A stretch of DNA of 44,490 nt from Clostridiales bacterium UBA1701 (GCA_002320035.1 DCJL01000014.1:1-44490); one strand, 5' to 3'. Shown: positions 15,987-23,906, counted from the stretch's first letter. A program made the numbers and translations. The notes: generated by a model from the letters alone, not told the origin.

Positions 15987-16015
15987 TTGACAAATATTGA
16001 CTTCACAAGTATTAT
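15987..16015 (+). promoter_or_regulatory. early lytic promoter
   Basis: TTGACA (15987-15992), 17 bases, TATTAT (16010-16015), reading into the DUF2829 gene. An inverted repeat TATCGGT (16013-16019) / ACCGATA (16038-16044) overlaps the -10 and leader and may be another operator or a leader hairpin. Confidence 0.8.
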
Positions 16016-16068
16016 CGGTATTGCAGATATTTATTAAACCGATATTTGGCGAGCGGGGAGGTGACAAG

Positions 16069-16389
16069 ATGAATATCTACGATGCTGCTTGCGCGGCTGT
16101 ATTGGATAAAAATGATGGCATAACAAGAAGATCCTGGCGTTCGACAATCATTTTTATCATGAAATTTGATGGGATTTCTATGTATGCAAATGGTAAACCA
16201 TGGAAGCCCCAAATTGACGATATTCTTGCGACGGATTGGGAAGCAATAAATTATATACCAAATACGGAACCAATAGCGGCAGAAGGTGCGCAGAAGCCAT
16301 TGCCTGAAAATAATAAACTAAGCTTTGTCTCTCTGACAGCAGCAATACTCAGCCTTATGGTTTCGATGCTATCGCTATTATTGAGATGA
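16069..16389 (+). CDS. DUF2829/Tad2-like protein with C-terminal membrane helix
   Basis: 106 residues from ATG 16069, behind GGGGAGGTGAC. Residues 1-62 follow the DUF2829 pattern: MNIYDAACAAV, TRRSWRS, a central beta strand, and ILATDWEAI. Phage DUF2829 proteins include Tad2, which sequesters the cyclic ADP-ribose-type signal of Thoeris defence. Residues about 83-104 form one hydrophobic helix, unusual for this small soluble family. It is the first gene of the lytic strand, where early anti-defence genes are often found. Its last 35 bases overlap the convergent gene below. Anti-Thoeris activity is inference. Confidence 0.7.
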   Translation: MNIYDAACAAVLDKNDGITRRSWRSTIIFIMKFDGISMYANGKPWKPQIDDILATDWEAINYIPNTEPIAAEGAQKPLPENNKLSFVSLTAAILSLMVSMLSLLLR

Positions 16390-16693
16390 TAAGCGCGGCG
16401 GAGGAAACCAGGAGAGAAAAAAAGTCAATCCACTTTTCCTCAAGGTATCTGAGAAGTTCCTGCCGCTGGAACTCTTTGCGTTTGAGACCTTTGTGTGAAA
16501 GCTGCACCGCGAGGGATGCGCCATATTGAGAAGTGACACGTTCTGTATAACCGAGGTTGTTTAAATATCGCACCATTGCTCTAAGCTCGTCGCCACTGCC
16601 AAATTGCGTTGGCAAATCGCCGCTCCAGTCCATTGTGTGCGAGGGCATTTTCTCAAGATATGCGAGAAAATCTTTACTTGTCTTATCAAGCAC
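16355..16693 (-). CDS. small wHTH-like protein with C-terminal membrane anchor
   Basis: 112 residues from GTG 16693, preceded by AAAGGA; a TTG at 16714 is in frame but has no ribosome site. The middle (YLNNLGYTERVTS...VQLSHKGLKRKEF) resembles a degenerate winged helix ending in the L-T/S-x-K-G turn. The last 25 residues form a hydrophobic helix (FFSLLVSSAALIISIIAIA). Proteins of this layout are common in Firmicute prophages and have no known function to me. It is opposite in strand to all its lytic neighbours and overlaps the DUF2829 gene end to end. Confidence 0.65.
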   Translation of the reverse strand: MLDKTSKDFLAYLEKMPSHTMDWSGDLPTQFGSGDELRAMVRYLNNLGYTERVTSQYGASLAVQLSHKGLKRKEFQRQELLRYLEEKWIDFFSLLVSSAALIISIIAIASKP

Positions 16694-16756
16694 AATAACA
16701 CATCCTTTCGGCAAAATAGTACCACAGCCGATGGAGATTCACAAGGAGGTGAGTTT

Positions 16757-16987
16757 ATGGTGATGCGAATCAAAGAGCTGCGCCGGAGCGCAGAAATGAA
16801 CCAGACGGAGCTTGCCGCAGCGATGGGGGTATCCCAAAACTGCGTATCCGGATGGGAGACGGAAGTGGCCCTGCCAAGGTCGCGCCAGCTTCCGGACCTG
16901 GCCAGGGTTTTCGGCTGTACGATTGACGAGCTCTACACGCCGGAGGCCCGGTCCCCCATGCAAGCATTTTACCCAAAGGAGGGATGA
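16757..16987 (+). CDS. Cro/CI-type HTH regulator
   Basis: 76 residues. An XRE-type HTH fills most of the protein (MRIKELRRSAEMNQTELA at 3-20, then VSQNCVSGWE). A perfect AAGGAGGTGA lies before ATG 16757. The position after the early promoter fits a Cro-like repressor of the lysogeny side. The DNA target is not known. Confidence 0.85.
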   Translation: MVMRIKELRRSAEMNQTELAAAMGVSQNCVSGWETEVALPRSRQLPDLARVFGCTIDELYTPEARSPMQAFYPKEG

Positions 16988-16993
16988 TTTACC

Positions 16994-17440
16994 ATGCAGG
17001 AGGTATACAGGAATATCTATAAAACCGCCAGAAAGGCTGCGGGCCTGACCCAGGAGCGCTGGGCGGAGCAGTTGGGAATCAGCACGGAGAGCGTACGGCT
17101 TTATGAAAGCGGCCGGGGGCTTCCGTCGGACGAGATTGCGGCGCGGATGGCGGAGGCCGCCGGGATGCCGATCCTGGGCTACTGGCATCTGAAGGAAAAG
17201 TCGTGCATGGCGAACGACATGCTGCCGGACATTCCCGCCGTGGCGCTGCCACAGGCGGTGGTGGGGCTGCTGGTTGCCATCCGGGACTTCAGGGAGAATC
17301 TTGAGGAGCTGCTGACCATTGCCGCAGACGGCATGGTGAGCGAGGAGGAAAGCGGACTTTTTGAGGCAATTCTGGACGAACTGGAGGGCATTGTCTCGGC
17401 GGCAATGGCGGTAAAGTACGCCAGCAGGGAACGGAGATGA
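16994..17440 (+). CDS. HTH-domain phage regulator
   Basis: 148 residues, six bases after the previous gene. An N-terminal XRE HTH (AGLTQERWAEQLGISTESVRLYESG) is at about 15-40. The C-terminal part is acidic and helical (FRENLEELLTIAADG, EEESGLFEAILDELE), probably for oligomerisation. AAAGGAGGG precedes the start. The family is common in Clostridia prophages, often beside excisionase-like genes, as here. Confidence 0.8.
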   Translation: MQEVYRNIYKTARKAAGLTQERWAEQLGISTESVRLYESGRGLPSDEIAARMAEAAGMPILGYWHLKEKSCMANDMLPDIPAVALPQAVVGLLVAIRDFRENLEELLTIAADGMVSEEESGLFEAILDELEGIVSAAMAVKYASRERR

Positions 17441-17460
17441 TAAACATGGGAGGCGGAAAA

Positions 17461-17739
17461 GTGAAGAAAAATGATTTTTCCCTTGTGAGCAAGGCAGAGG
17501 CGGCAGAGATGCTGAACATCTCAATCCAGACGCTGGCGCGGATCGTGGCAGACGGGGACCTGCCCATGTACAAGATCCGCGGCACCTGCAAATTTGACCG
17601 GGAGGACATCGACGCTTACATCCGGGGCTGCCGCCAGCAGGCGGTGAAGGTGATCCGGGTGCCGAGAGCCAAGGGGCGGGCAGCAAAAGGCGTGTGCTCG
17701 GCGGGAGATACCTACTACCCGGGAATGAAGGTGGTTTAG
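17461..17739 (+). CDS. excisionase-like/MerR-type HTH DNA-binding protein
   Basis: 92 residues from GTG 17461, behind GGGAGG at 17448-17453; an ATG at 17437 overlapping the previous stop is in frame but lacks a site. The pattern SKAEAAEMLNISIQTLARIV ... DLPMYKIRGTCKFDREDIDAYI is the helix-turn-helix_17 (excisionase/MerR-like) domain. The basic C-terminus may bind DNA too. A role as Xis or early regulator is likely. Confidence 0.75.
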   Translation: MKKNDFSLVSKAEAAEMLNISIQTLARIVADGDLPMYKIRGTCKFDREDIDAYIRGCRQQAVKVIRVPRAKGRAAKGVCSAGDTYYPGMKVV

Positions 17740-17741
17740 GG

Positions 17742-17948
17742 ATGAGGGCGCTTTCTTCCTTTGGCGGGCCTCTGCCGCCCTGCCTGAACTGCGGACGGAA
17801 GGACTACGCCGCCGGCTGCAGCAGGGGCTGCACCCGGCGGGACCAATACCTGGCCGAGAAACGAAGGGCAGCGGAAGCCAGGCGGCGGGAGGCCGCGGCG
17901 CAGCGGCTGCTGTCTGAGGGCGCGGTCAAGGCAATCAGACGGGGGTGA
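17742..17948 (+). CDS. small Cys-rich basic protein
   Basis: 68 residues. CLNCGRKDYAAGCSRGC gives a four-Cys zinc-knuckle-like cluster at about 14-30, followed by an Arg/Ala-rich helix (RRAAEARRREAAAQRLL). It starts two bases after the previous stop. Typical of phage early-region filler genes, function unknown. Confidence 0.6.
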   Translation: MRALSSFGGPLPPCLNCGRKDYAAGCSRGCTRRDQYLAEKRRAAEARRREAAAQRLLSEGAVKAIRRG

Positions 17949-17954
17949 AAACGA

Positions 17955-18731
17955 ATGGGAGAGCCGAAGCAGGGGCCGACGGAGAATACGGCGCAGGACC
18001 TGCAGGAGAACACCGGGCAATGGGCGATTTTACCGGCCAAGGTCCGATATGACAGCACTATCCCGGCAAACGCCAAGCTCATTTACGCGGAGATCGCCGC
18101 CAAAGCCAATGTATACGGCTATTGCTTCTGCCACAACAGCTGGTTTGCCGAGAAATTCCGGCTAAAGCCGGACACGGTCAGCTCGCTGATTACCCGGCTG
18201 GAAAAGGCCGGATACATTGCGACAGACATAGACAACGCCAGAGTCAACACAGACCGGCGGCGCATTTATCTGACGGCCGCCCCCTACGACTTTTTAGGGG
18301 GTATCGGATTTAAATCCGATACCCGCCCCGGATTTAAATCCGAGGGGGCATCGGATAAAAACCCGGGGCCAATAGAAAATAGAGATATTAAAATTAATAT
18401 TCCCCCTAAAGCCCCCCAAGGGGGGCGGCGGGAGCCGAAGAAAGAGCCCGACTGGATGCCCGAGCGATTCAAGGCATTCTGGGCGGCCTATCCCCGGGGA
18501 GAGAAAAAGCAGGCGGCGATTGCTGCGTGGGATAAGCTACACGCGGATGAGCGGCTTTTAAAGCTCATGGCAATGGCATTGAAGCGTCAGCTTGCCTCCG
18601 AGGAATGGCAAAGGGGCATTGGCATTCCCTACGCCTCCACCTGGCTCAACGGGCGGCGCTGGGAGGATGAGGGACTGAAGCCTCTCTCGGAGTCCAGCGG
18701 AAGCAGATACGAGGTGGAGCTATGGACCTGA
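17955..18731 (+). CDS. replication initiator-like HTH protein
   Basis: 258 residues. The N-terminal part (about 25-110) has a winged-helix pattern (ANAKLIYAEIAAKAN, FAEKFRLKPDTVSSLITRLEKAGYI). This is followed by a hydrophilic linker (about 115-160) and a C-terminal domain (FKAFWAAYPRGEKKQAAIAAWDKL ... IPYASTWLNGRRWED) seen in phage replication proteins that partner a DnaB helicase. The gene overlaps the helicase gene by ten bases. The linker DNA holds two AT palindromes and an AT-rich stretch, similar to phage origins embedded in initiator genes. Direct initiator activity is inferred. Confidence 0.75.
   Translation: MGEPKQGPTENTAQDLQENTGQWAILPAKVRYDSTIPANAKLIYAEIAAKANVYGYCFCHNSWFAEKFRLKPDTVSSLITRLEKAGYIATDIDNARVNTDRRRIYLTAAPYDFLGGIGFKSDTRPGFKSEGASDKNPGPIENRDIKINIPPKAPQGGRREPKKEPDWMPERFKAFWAAYPRGEKKQAAIAAWDKLHADERLLKLMAMALKRQLASEEWQRGIGIPYASTWLNGRRWEDEGLKPLSESSGSRYEVELWT
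18299..18426. other. candidate phage replication origin inside the initiator gene
   Basis: A 26-bp perfect palindrome (18299-18324, core CGGATTTAAATCCG) is followed at a 24-bp centre distance by a second 14-bp copy of that core (18329-18342). Next comes an AT-rich stretch (about 18370-18402) and a hairpin GCCCCCC/GGGGGGC (18411-18426). The layout of iteron-like sites plus an AT-rich unwinding region in the linker of the initiator gene recalls lambda ori in gene O. Confidence 0.5.
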
Positions 18732-20107
18732 TAAAAAGCTATGACGCCCAGGTTTCCGTTCTGGGCAGCCTGCTGCTGGAGCCGGACAAGCTGGGCGGCG
18801 AGATCATGCACAGAGTAACGCCGGAGGACTTTGGCACGGCGACGCTCCGCAATCTCTTCCGGGCGGCCAGAGACATCTGGCTGGAAGGGGGAGCTCTTGA
18901 CCCGGTCACGCTGGTGGCCCGGGCGGGGAGCGGATATGACACGCTGGTGCGGGAGGTGCTGATCGCCACGCCAACGGCGGCCAACTGGGAAGCTTATGTG
19001 ACAATCCTCAAGGACGCGGCCCAGATGGAGCGGCTGCACCGGCTTGCCGAGCAGCTTTCGGATGCGGACAGCCTTGAGGACGGAAGGCGGCTCCTGGCAC
19101 AGGCGGAAGATATCCTCACGGCAAGGCCCCGCCGGCGATCCGCTACATACCCGGAGCTGGTGGCCGGCTATCTGGACCGGCAGAACGACCCGACACCGCC
19201 GGATTATCTGGATTGGGGCATTAAAGAGCTGAACGCGCGGGTGCCGATTTCACCGGGGCGCTTTGTGGTGCTGGGGGCGGACAGCTCCGTGGGCAAAACG
19301 GCGCTGGCCCTGCAGCTGGCGTACAACATGGCAGGCGCGGGGAAGCGCGTGGGATTCTTCTCTTACGAGACCAGCCGGGAGGACTCCGCCGACCGCCTTA
19401 TGGCGAACGCCGCAGATATCGCCCTGCCGAGGAGTAAGCGAAAGAAGCTGAGCGAGGACGATTTCCGCCGGGCGGCAGAGGAGGGCCTACGGTCCGACAG
19501 GGTGCCGCTGACGGTGGTGGAGACCGCGGGGTGCACGGTGGAGGAGCTGCGGACGGAGATCCTGGCAGGGCGCTTTGAGGTGGTTTACATCGACTATGTG
19601 CAGCTCATCCCGGCAAAAAACGCCACGGACCGGTGGCAGGTGGTCACGGAGGTATCCATGGCGCTGCACACGCTGGCCCAGCAGTTGGGCGTGACGATTA
19701 TCGCGCTGTCCCAGGTAACGCCGCCGGAACCCAACGGCAAGGGCAAGCGGCGGCCGCTGCGAAAGTCCGACCTGCGGGAGAGCCGGCAGCTTGTTAACGA
19801 CGCGGACGCGATCCTGATGATGGACCTGGCGGACCCGGATAACCGGGCGGGCCCACGGGTGCTGCTGGTGGACAAGAACAAGGACGGGCCTGTGGGGCGG
19901 ATTGTGCTGGACTTTGACCCGATCCACATGCGGTTTTCCGTTGTGCCTCCGCTGGAGGACAGCGCCAGCATGAATGGCCGGGAGCGCGCAGAGCTGATGG
20001 ACCGCAACCGGGCGGAGCGACAGGCCCGGGCGGAGAGGGCAGAGGCAATCCCCGGCCAGAGCAAATTCGAGGAGCTGCCTGACACAGGGGAGGAACTGCC
20101 TTTTTAG
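18722..20107 (+). CDS. dnaB: DnaB-type replicative helicase
   Basis: 461 residues. The N-terminal helicase-loader domain is at about 1-100 (QVSVLGSLLLEPD). The RecA-fold domain follows, with Walker A GADSSVGKT at 185-193, the FFSYETS motif, Walker B VVYIDYVQLI near 287-296, ALSQV and the DLRESRQLVNDADAI arginine-finger region. It unwinds the phage fork. It overlaps the initiator-like gene upstream, forming a replication module. Confidence 0.92.
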   Translation: MDLIKSYDAQVSVLGSLLLEPDKLGGEIMHRVTPEDFGTATLRNLFRAARDIWLEGGALDPVTLVARAGSGYDTLVREVLIATPTAANWEAYVTILKDAAQMERLHRLAEQLSDADSLEDGRRLLAQAEDILTARPRRRSATYPELVAGYLDRQNDPTPPDYLDWGIKELNARVPISPGRFVVLGADSSVGKTALALQLAYNMAGAGKRVGFFSYETSREDSADRLMANAADIALPRSKRKKLSEDDFRRAAEEGLRSDRVPLTVVETAGCTVEELRTEILAGRFEVVYIDYVQLIPAKNATDRWQVVTEVSMALHTLAQQLGVTIIALSQVTPPEPNGKGKRRPLRKSDLRESRQLVNDADAILMMDLADPDNRAGPRVLLVDKNKDGPVGRIVLDFDPIHMRFSVVPPLEDSASMNGRERAELMDRNRAERQARAERAEAIPGQSKFEELPDTGEELPF

Positions 20108-20115
20108 GAGAGAAT

Positions 20116-20355
20116 ATGAAAATCGGAGAAGAGATCCGCTTCGTGCCAGCGGCCTGGACGCAGTTCACAGAGGCCAACGTACTGGAGAACTACGGCGCGG
20201 AGCGCAGCGTAAGGGGAAAAATCGTCGTTATCCACCGGGGGCACAGATATTACCGGGTGGAGTACGAGGCCAACGGCTATATCAATTACGAGTGTTTTAA
20301 ATTCCAAATACCGAGTCTGGAGGACCAGGAAAATGAAAACGGAGATCATTCTTAA
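20116..20355 (+). CDS. hypothetical phage protein
   Basis: 79 residues behind TAGGAGAG, predicted beta-rich (GKIVVIHRGHRYYRVEYEANG). It overlaps parA by 23 bases. No family recognised. Confidence 0.6.
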   Translation: MKIGEEIRFVPAAWTQFTEANVLENYGAERSVRGKIVVIHRGHRYYRVEYEANGYINYECFKFQIPSLEDQENENGDHS

Positions 20356-21103
20356 TCTCAAGGGCGGGGTGGCCAAGACGGCCACGGCCGTCAACGTAGC
20401 GGCGATACTGGCGAAGGACTACAATCAGCGGGTGCTGCTGATCGATGCGGACAGCCAGTGCAACGCGACAGAGTTCTACGGGGGCGACCCAAAAAAAGGC
20501 AACCTTGCGGCGCTTCTGCGCCGGGGCAACGTGGAGGACGCGGCCTGGGGCATCCAGAGCACGCGCTTCCGGGGCGTGGATCTGCTGGCCGGGGACGAGA
20601 GCCTGATGGATCTGGATCTGACCAAGGTGGAGCTGCAGGATGTCAAAACGGCGGTGCTCAGGGACATGGTGCAGATGCTGGAGGCGATGAGGCTCTATGA
20701 CTGGGTGCTGGTAGACTGCCCGCCCGCGTTCAACGCGGCCAGCGCGGCGGCGCTGCTGGCCGCAGATGAGGTCATCATCCCGATTAAGCTGGACGCCTTT
20801 TCCCTGCGGGGCATGAGCAACCTGATGCGGCAGATCGCCAACATGCGGCAGATCAACACGGGGCTGAAGCTGGGCGGCCTGCTGCCGACCATGTGGTACC
20901 GGTCCGACAACATTGTGAACGCCGAAAAGACGCTGCGGGCCTCGGGCCTGCCGGTCTATCCGCACATCCGGCGGACAAACAAGGTGGACGACATGACCTT
21001 TGCCCAGGAGCCGGTGATCGTCAGCTCGCCCAAGAGCGCGGCGGCAAAGGACTACCGGCAGTTTGTGGGGCTGCTGATGAAGGGAGGCGCGGAGAATGGC
21101 TGA
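20333..21103 (+). CDS. parA: ParA-family ATPase
   Basis: 256 residues of the MinD/ParA fold: deviant Walker A KGGVAKTA at 10-17 with the signature Lys10, switch region LLIDADSQCNAT, and Walker B VLVDCPPAFN. The P-loop differs from the usual KGGVGKTT at two positions (Gly to Ala, Thr to Ala). The second may weaken Mg coordination, so ATP turnover is uncertain. It overlaps the ParB gene by eight bases. Together they would normally segregate a replicon. Confidence 0.9.
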   Translation: MKTEIILNLKGGVAKTATAVNVAAILAKDYNQRVLLIDADSQCNATEFYGGDPKKGNLAALLRRGNVEDAAWGIQSTRFRGVDLLAGDESLMDLDLTKVELQDVKTAVLRDMVQMLEAMRLYDWVLVDCPPAFNAASAAALLAADEVIIPIKLDAFSLRGMSNLMRQIANMRQINTGLKLGGLLPTMWYRSDNIVNAEKTLRASGLPVYPHIRRTNKVDDMTFAQEPVIVSSPKSAAAKDYRQFVGLLMKGGAENG

Positions 21104-22592
21104 ATTTGATTTGGCGGCGATGCTTAAAAATGTGTCCAAATTGGACACCGGGCTGAAGCCGGAGGGCCGGGAGCAGATTGAATACATAGCGCTGGAACTC
21201 ATTGATTCAGATCCGAATAACTTTTATGCGATGGACGGAATCGAGGAGCTGGCGGCAAATATCGAGCTGCTGGGGCTGCAGCAGCCTTTACGGGTGAGGC
21301 CCAAGTCGGACCAGCCCGGGCGTGTGACAATCGTCTCCGGGCACCGGCGCCGGGCGGCGCTGGAAATGCTGGTACAGGATGGAAAAATGGAGTTTGCCCA
21401 GGTTCCCTGCATACAAGAGGCCTCTGCGGCGTCCTCGGCGCTGCAGGAATTGCGGCTGATCTACGCAAACAGCGACACGCGCAAAATGAGCTCGGCAGAC
21501 CTGTCCCGCCAGGCGGAGCGCGTGGAAGCGCTGCTCTACCAGCTCAAGGAGGAGGGCATGGAGTTCCCGGGGCGGATGCGGGACCATGTGGCCGAGGCCT
21601 GCAAGCTGAGCCGGTCCAAACTGGCGCGGCTGAAGGTTATTCGGGAGAATCTGGACGGCGGATTTGTAAAGCTCTATGAGAAGAATCGGCTTACCGAGTC
21701 CACTGCCTACGCGCTGGCCCAGCAGCCGAAGGAAATTCAGCGGGCCGTATACGACTACAAGTGCACGGGAAAGTATGGCGCGGACTGTTTGCGGGAGTAT
21801 GATGTCAAGCGGGTCGCCGACTTATATCAGGCCATCACCGGGCAGACATGCCCGGAGGGCGGCGGACAGTGCAATCACGGCGCGGCGTTGCTGGGGAAGA
21901 TTTTCGATGATTCATACAGCTATAAGCCCTGCGAGTATAAGAGGTGCTGCTCTGACTGCGAAAAGCTTTCGAGCTGTAAAAGCGCCTGCCCAAAGCTGGC
22001 AGACAAGGCGAAACGGCTCAAGGCGGCTAAAAAAGAAGCCGCCCGCGCCATCAGGCAGGAAAAACTTTCACAGGAGCGAAGGGAGCGCCCCGACGTGGAG
22101 CAGATTACCGCGCTGTGGGCAAGGTTTGGCGAGGCCCGCCGGGCCGCCCGGGTCAGCGTTGAGCGATATATGAAGGCGGTCAAGATGGTTTACGGCAAGT
22201 CCGACGATGAGCAATACAAAGAGCTCGAAACCGGATGCGCCAAGATTTCGCCGCAGACTTCATTACCTTACGGATATTCTTTTTCACTTGCAAGGCGTCT
22301 GGTGGCGGCAGCCGATTGCCTCGGCGTCAGCCTGGATTATCTCTTCTGCCGCACGGAGGCGCCGGAGATGAAAACCGGCGGCGACGAGCCGATGGCGTTC
22401 TGGCACACCGGAAACCCAAGGGAGAGCGGCGACTATCTGGTAAAGCTTGTACTGGAAGACGGCGGCACCGTCAGAGAGGTGCTGGACTACGACAGGTACA
22501 CCAGTAAATGGTCCTGGCCGATGGGCGAGAAACTAGACGAGGAAGCCGCCCTTGTCATGGGCTGGATTCCGCTGCCGGAGGAGGACGAATGA
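21096..22592 (+). CDS. parB: ParB-family DNA-binding protein with Cys cluster and DUF551-like tail
   Basis: 498 residues. The ParB N-terminal domain is at about 25-110 (DPNNFY, ANIELLGLQQPLRVRP, CTP-box-like GHRRRAA at 82-88). The HTH is at about 163-186 (VAEACKLSRSKLARLKVI). A Cys-rich segment follows with Cys at 252, 259, 279, 284, 285, 288, 294 and 298. A basic helix comes next, then an XRE-like tail (AADCLGVSLDYLFCRT). The C-terminal DUF551-like module runs from FWHTGNPRESGDYLVKL to GWIPLPEEDE. Codons 13-18 (VSKLDT) coincide with palindrome copy 4, so a possible binding site lies inside the gene itself, as with parS in Bacillus spo0J. Confidence 0.88.
   Translation: MAEFDLAAMLKNVSKLDTGLKPEGREQIEYIALELIDSDPNNFYAMDGIEELAANIELLGLQQPLRVRPKSDQPGRVTIVSGHRRRAALEMLVQDGKMEFAQVPCIQEASAASSALQELRLIYANSDTRKMSSADLSRQAERVEALLYQLKEEGMEFPGRMRDHVAEACKLSRSKLARLKVIRENLDGGFVKLYEKNRLTESTAYALAQQPKEIQRAVYDYKCTGKYGADCLREYDVKRVADLYQAITGQTCPEGGGQCNHGAALLGKIFDDSYSYKPCEYKRCCSDCEKLSSCKSACPKLADKAKRLKAAKKEAARAIRQEKLSQERRERPDVEQITALWARFGEARRAARVSVERYMKAVKMVYGKSDDEQYKELETGCAKISPQTSLPYGYSFSLARRLVAAADCLGVSLDYLFCRTEAPEMKTGGDEPMAFWHTGNPRESGDYLVKLVLEDGGTVREVLDYDRYTSKWSWPMGEKLDEEAALVMGWIPLPEEDE
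21131..21149. repeat. 19-bp palindrome, copy 4 (inside parB)
   Basis: TGTGTCCAAATTGGACACC, one end base off the consensus. It is read in frame as VSKLDT at residues 13-18 of the ParB homologue, in the poorly structured N-terminus. Confidence 0.9.
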
Positions 22593-22795
22593 GCAGATCT
22601 GATCTTATTGCCGCGCTGCGGCGAGGGATGGTCGAGACCGGGAGCCTGATATGCCTGGGCTGCGGCCATGAACATCATTGCTCCGTGTCCGGCTGCGCCG
22701 TGATGCGGGAGGCGGCCGAGCTGTTGGAGACCGACGGCGAGGAGATTGCCAGGCTGTGGAGCAGGCTGGCGGCCATGCCGGAGGTGCAGCCATGA
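22589..22795 (+). CDS. small Cys/His-rich phage protein
   Basis: 68 residues, ATGA overlap with parB. CLGCGHEHHCSVSGC is a likely zinc site, followed by a helix (REAAELLETDGEEIARLW). A common type of prophage accessory protein, function unknown. Confidence 0.65.
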   Translation: MSRSDLIAALRRGMVETGSLICLGCGHEHHCSVSGCAVMREAAELLETDGEEIARLWSRLAAMPEVQP

Positions 22796-22977
22796 GCCGG
22801 GCAACATACGAGGGATACCGGGGCGGCAAAAAGTGGATCGTTGAGAACCCCCGGTTCGGCAGGGTCCGTGTGGCCGCGCCGGATGAGACCACGGCCATGG
22901 TGGCCGCGGCCCGGCTCTGGCGGACGAAGTGGACAGCAATCGACTTCTACACTTCCTGTGTGGTCAGCAGAGCTTAG
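22792..22977 (+). CDS. hypothetical phage protein
   Basis: 61 residues, ATGA overlap with the previous gene. The pattern YRGGKKWIVENPRFGRVRVAAP with a C-terminal helix suggests a small alpha/beta domain. Function unknown. Confidence 0.55.
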   Translation: MSRATYEGYRGGKKWIVENPRFGRVRVAAPDETTAMVAAARLWRTKWTAIDFYTSCVVSRA

Positions 22978-22986
22978 GAGGCTTAA

Positions 22987-23412
22987 ATGAAGAAGTTTGT
23001 AACGGATAACCCACAAGGGAACTTTGAAACTGTGCTTAACTTTGTTTACAGCAGGGACGGACAGGCGTACATACGCGCTGATGAGGACGGAGCAGGTATT
23101 CCGCTGACGGACTGGATGAAACAGCAGTGCATTCGGCATGGCTGTGATGAGCTTGAAGATATTAAATCTGAAGAAATTGACGAGATCATCGGCGACTGTG
23201 CTTTTGATTACTGGACCTGTCCGATGTTTGTGATGTATATGTGCGCTTGTCAGGCGGTTCATCTCAGGGACAGGTTGAGACTTTATGAAGAAACCGGACT
23301 GTTCCCAAATGATGTCGCAAATATACTCTCACAAACAAAAACTCCCACGGAGACCGGGGGAGACGGATGGACAACGGCTGAACCGATAGGCCGGGAAAGG
23401 AAAAAACCATGA
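22987..23412 (+). CDS. hypothetical phage protein
   Basis: 141 residues behind AGGAGG. It is acidic and helical, ending in LRDRLRLYEETGLFPNDV, a motif frequent in Clostridia prophage accessory proteins. No function recognised. Confidence 0.6.
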   Translation: MKKFVTDNPQGNFETVLNFVYSRDGQAYIRADEDGAGIPLTDWMKQQCIRHGCDELEDIKSEEIDEIIGDCAFDYWTCPMFVMYMCACQAVHLRDRLRLYEETGLFPNDVANILSQTKTPTETGGDGWTTAEPIGRERKKP

Positions 23413-23750
23413 ATCAAACAATGAGAATAGAGCCATCCTCCCTTGAGGGAAAGAAAGCCCTTGCGGTTGGATACAAGATCTTTGACTGGAACTGGGGCGC
23501 AAAGGGCGGGTACTGCTATGCGGATAAAAATGGGGAAGTGGAGGGCAGCGTCCATACTGTGACCGGGCCGCTGGACGAGTGCGGCCTGTCCACATTAGGT
23601 GAAGCGATCCTGAATGTCGAACTCCATGCACCGGGCCTGTTCCCCTATGAAAAGATGCACGATGAACTGAACGAACTCTACCAGGAAGCGGCTGTTTATG
23701 ACGATAATCAGTTGATTTCCGATGTGTTAATTAGTAACGAGGTGGAATGA
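23409..23750 (+). CDS. hypothetical phage protein
   Basis: 113 residues, ATGA overlap with the preceding gene. Mixed alpha/beta, with YKIFDWNWGAKGGYCYADKNG near the N-terminus. No family recognised. Confidence 0.6.
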   Translation: MNQTMRIEPSSLEGKKALAVGYKIFDWNWGAKGGYCYADKNGEVEGSVHTVTGPLDECGLSTLGEAILNVELHAPGLFPYEKMHDELNELYQEAAVYDDNQLISDVLISNEVE

Positions 23751-23906
23751 ATGAATAAGTACATGGTTCCCTTTGAAGGCTTTGTGTATGTTGTTGCCGA
23801 CAATGAGGAGGAAGCCAGAGAAATGGCCGAGGATGGAAATACCGTTTACGAAGAGACCGTGTTCCATGATGCCGAAAGAGTCTACGATTTTACAGTGGAG
23901 ATCTAA
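23751..23906 (+). CDS. small hypothetical phage protein
   Basis: 51 residues starting immediately after the previous TGA (MNKYMVPFEGFVYVVADNEEEAREMAEDG...), acidic. The pattern of strand, turn, helix (DNEEEAREMAEDG) is typical of small phage proteins of the single-strand-plus-helix type. Function unknown. Confidence 0.55.
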   Translation: MNKYMVPFEGFVYVVADNEEEAREMAEDGNTVYEETVFHDAERVYDFTVEI

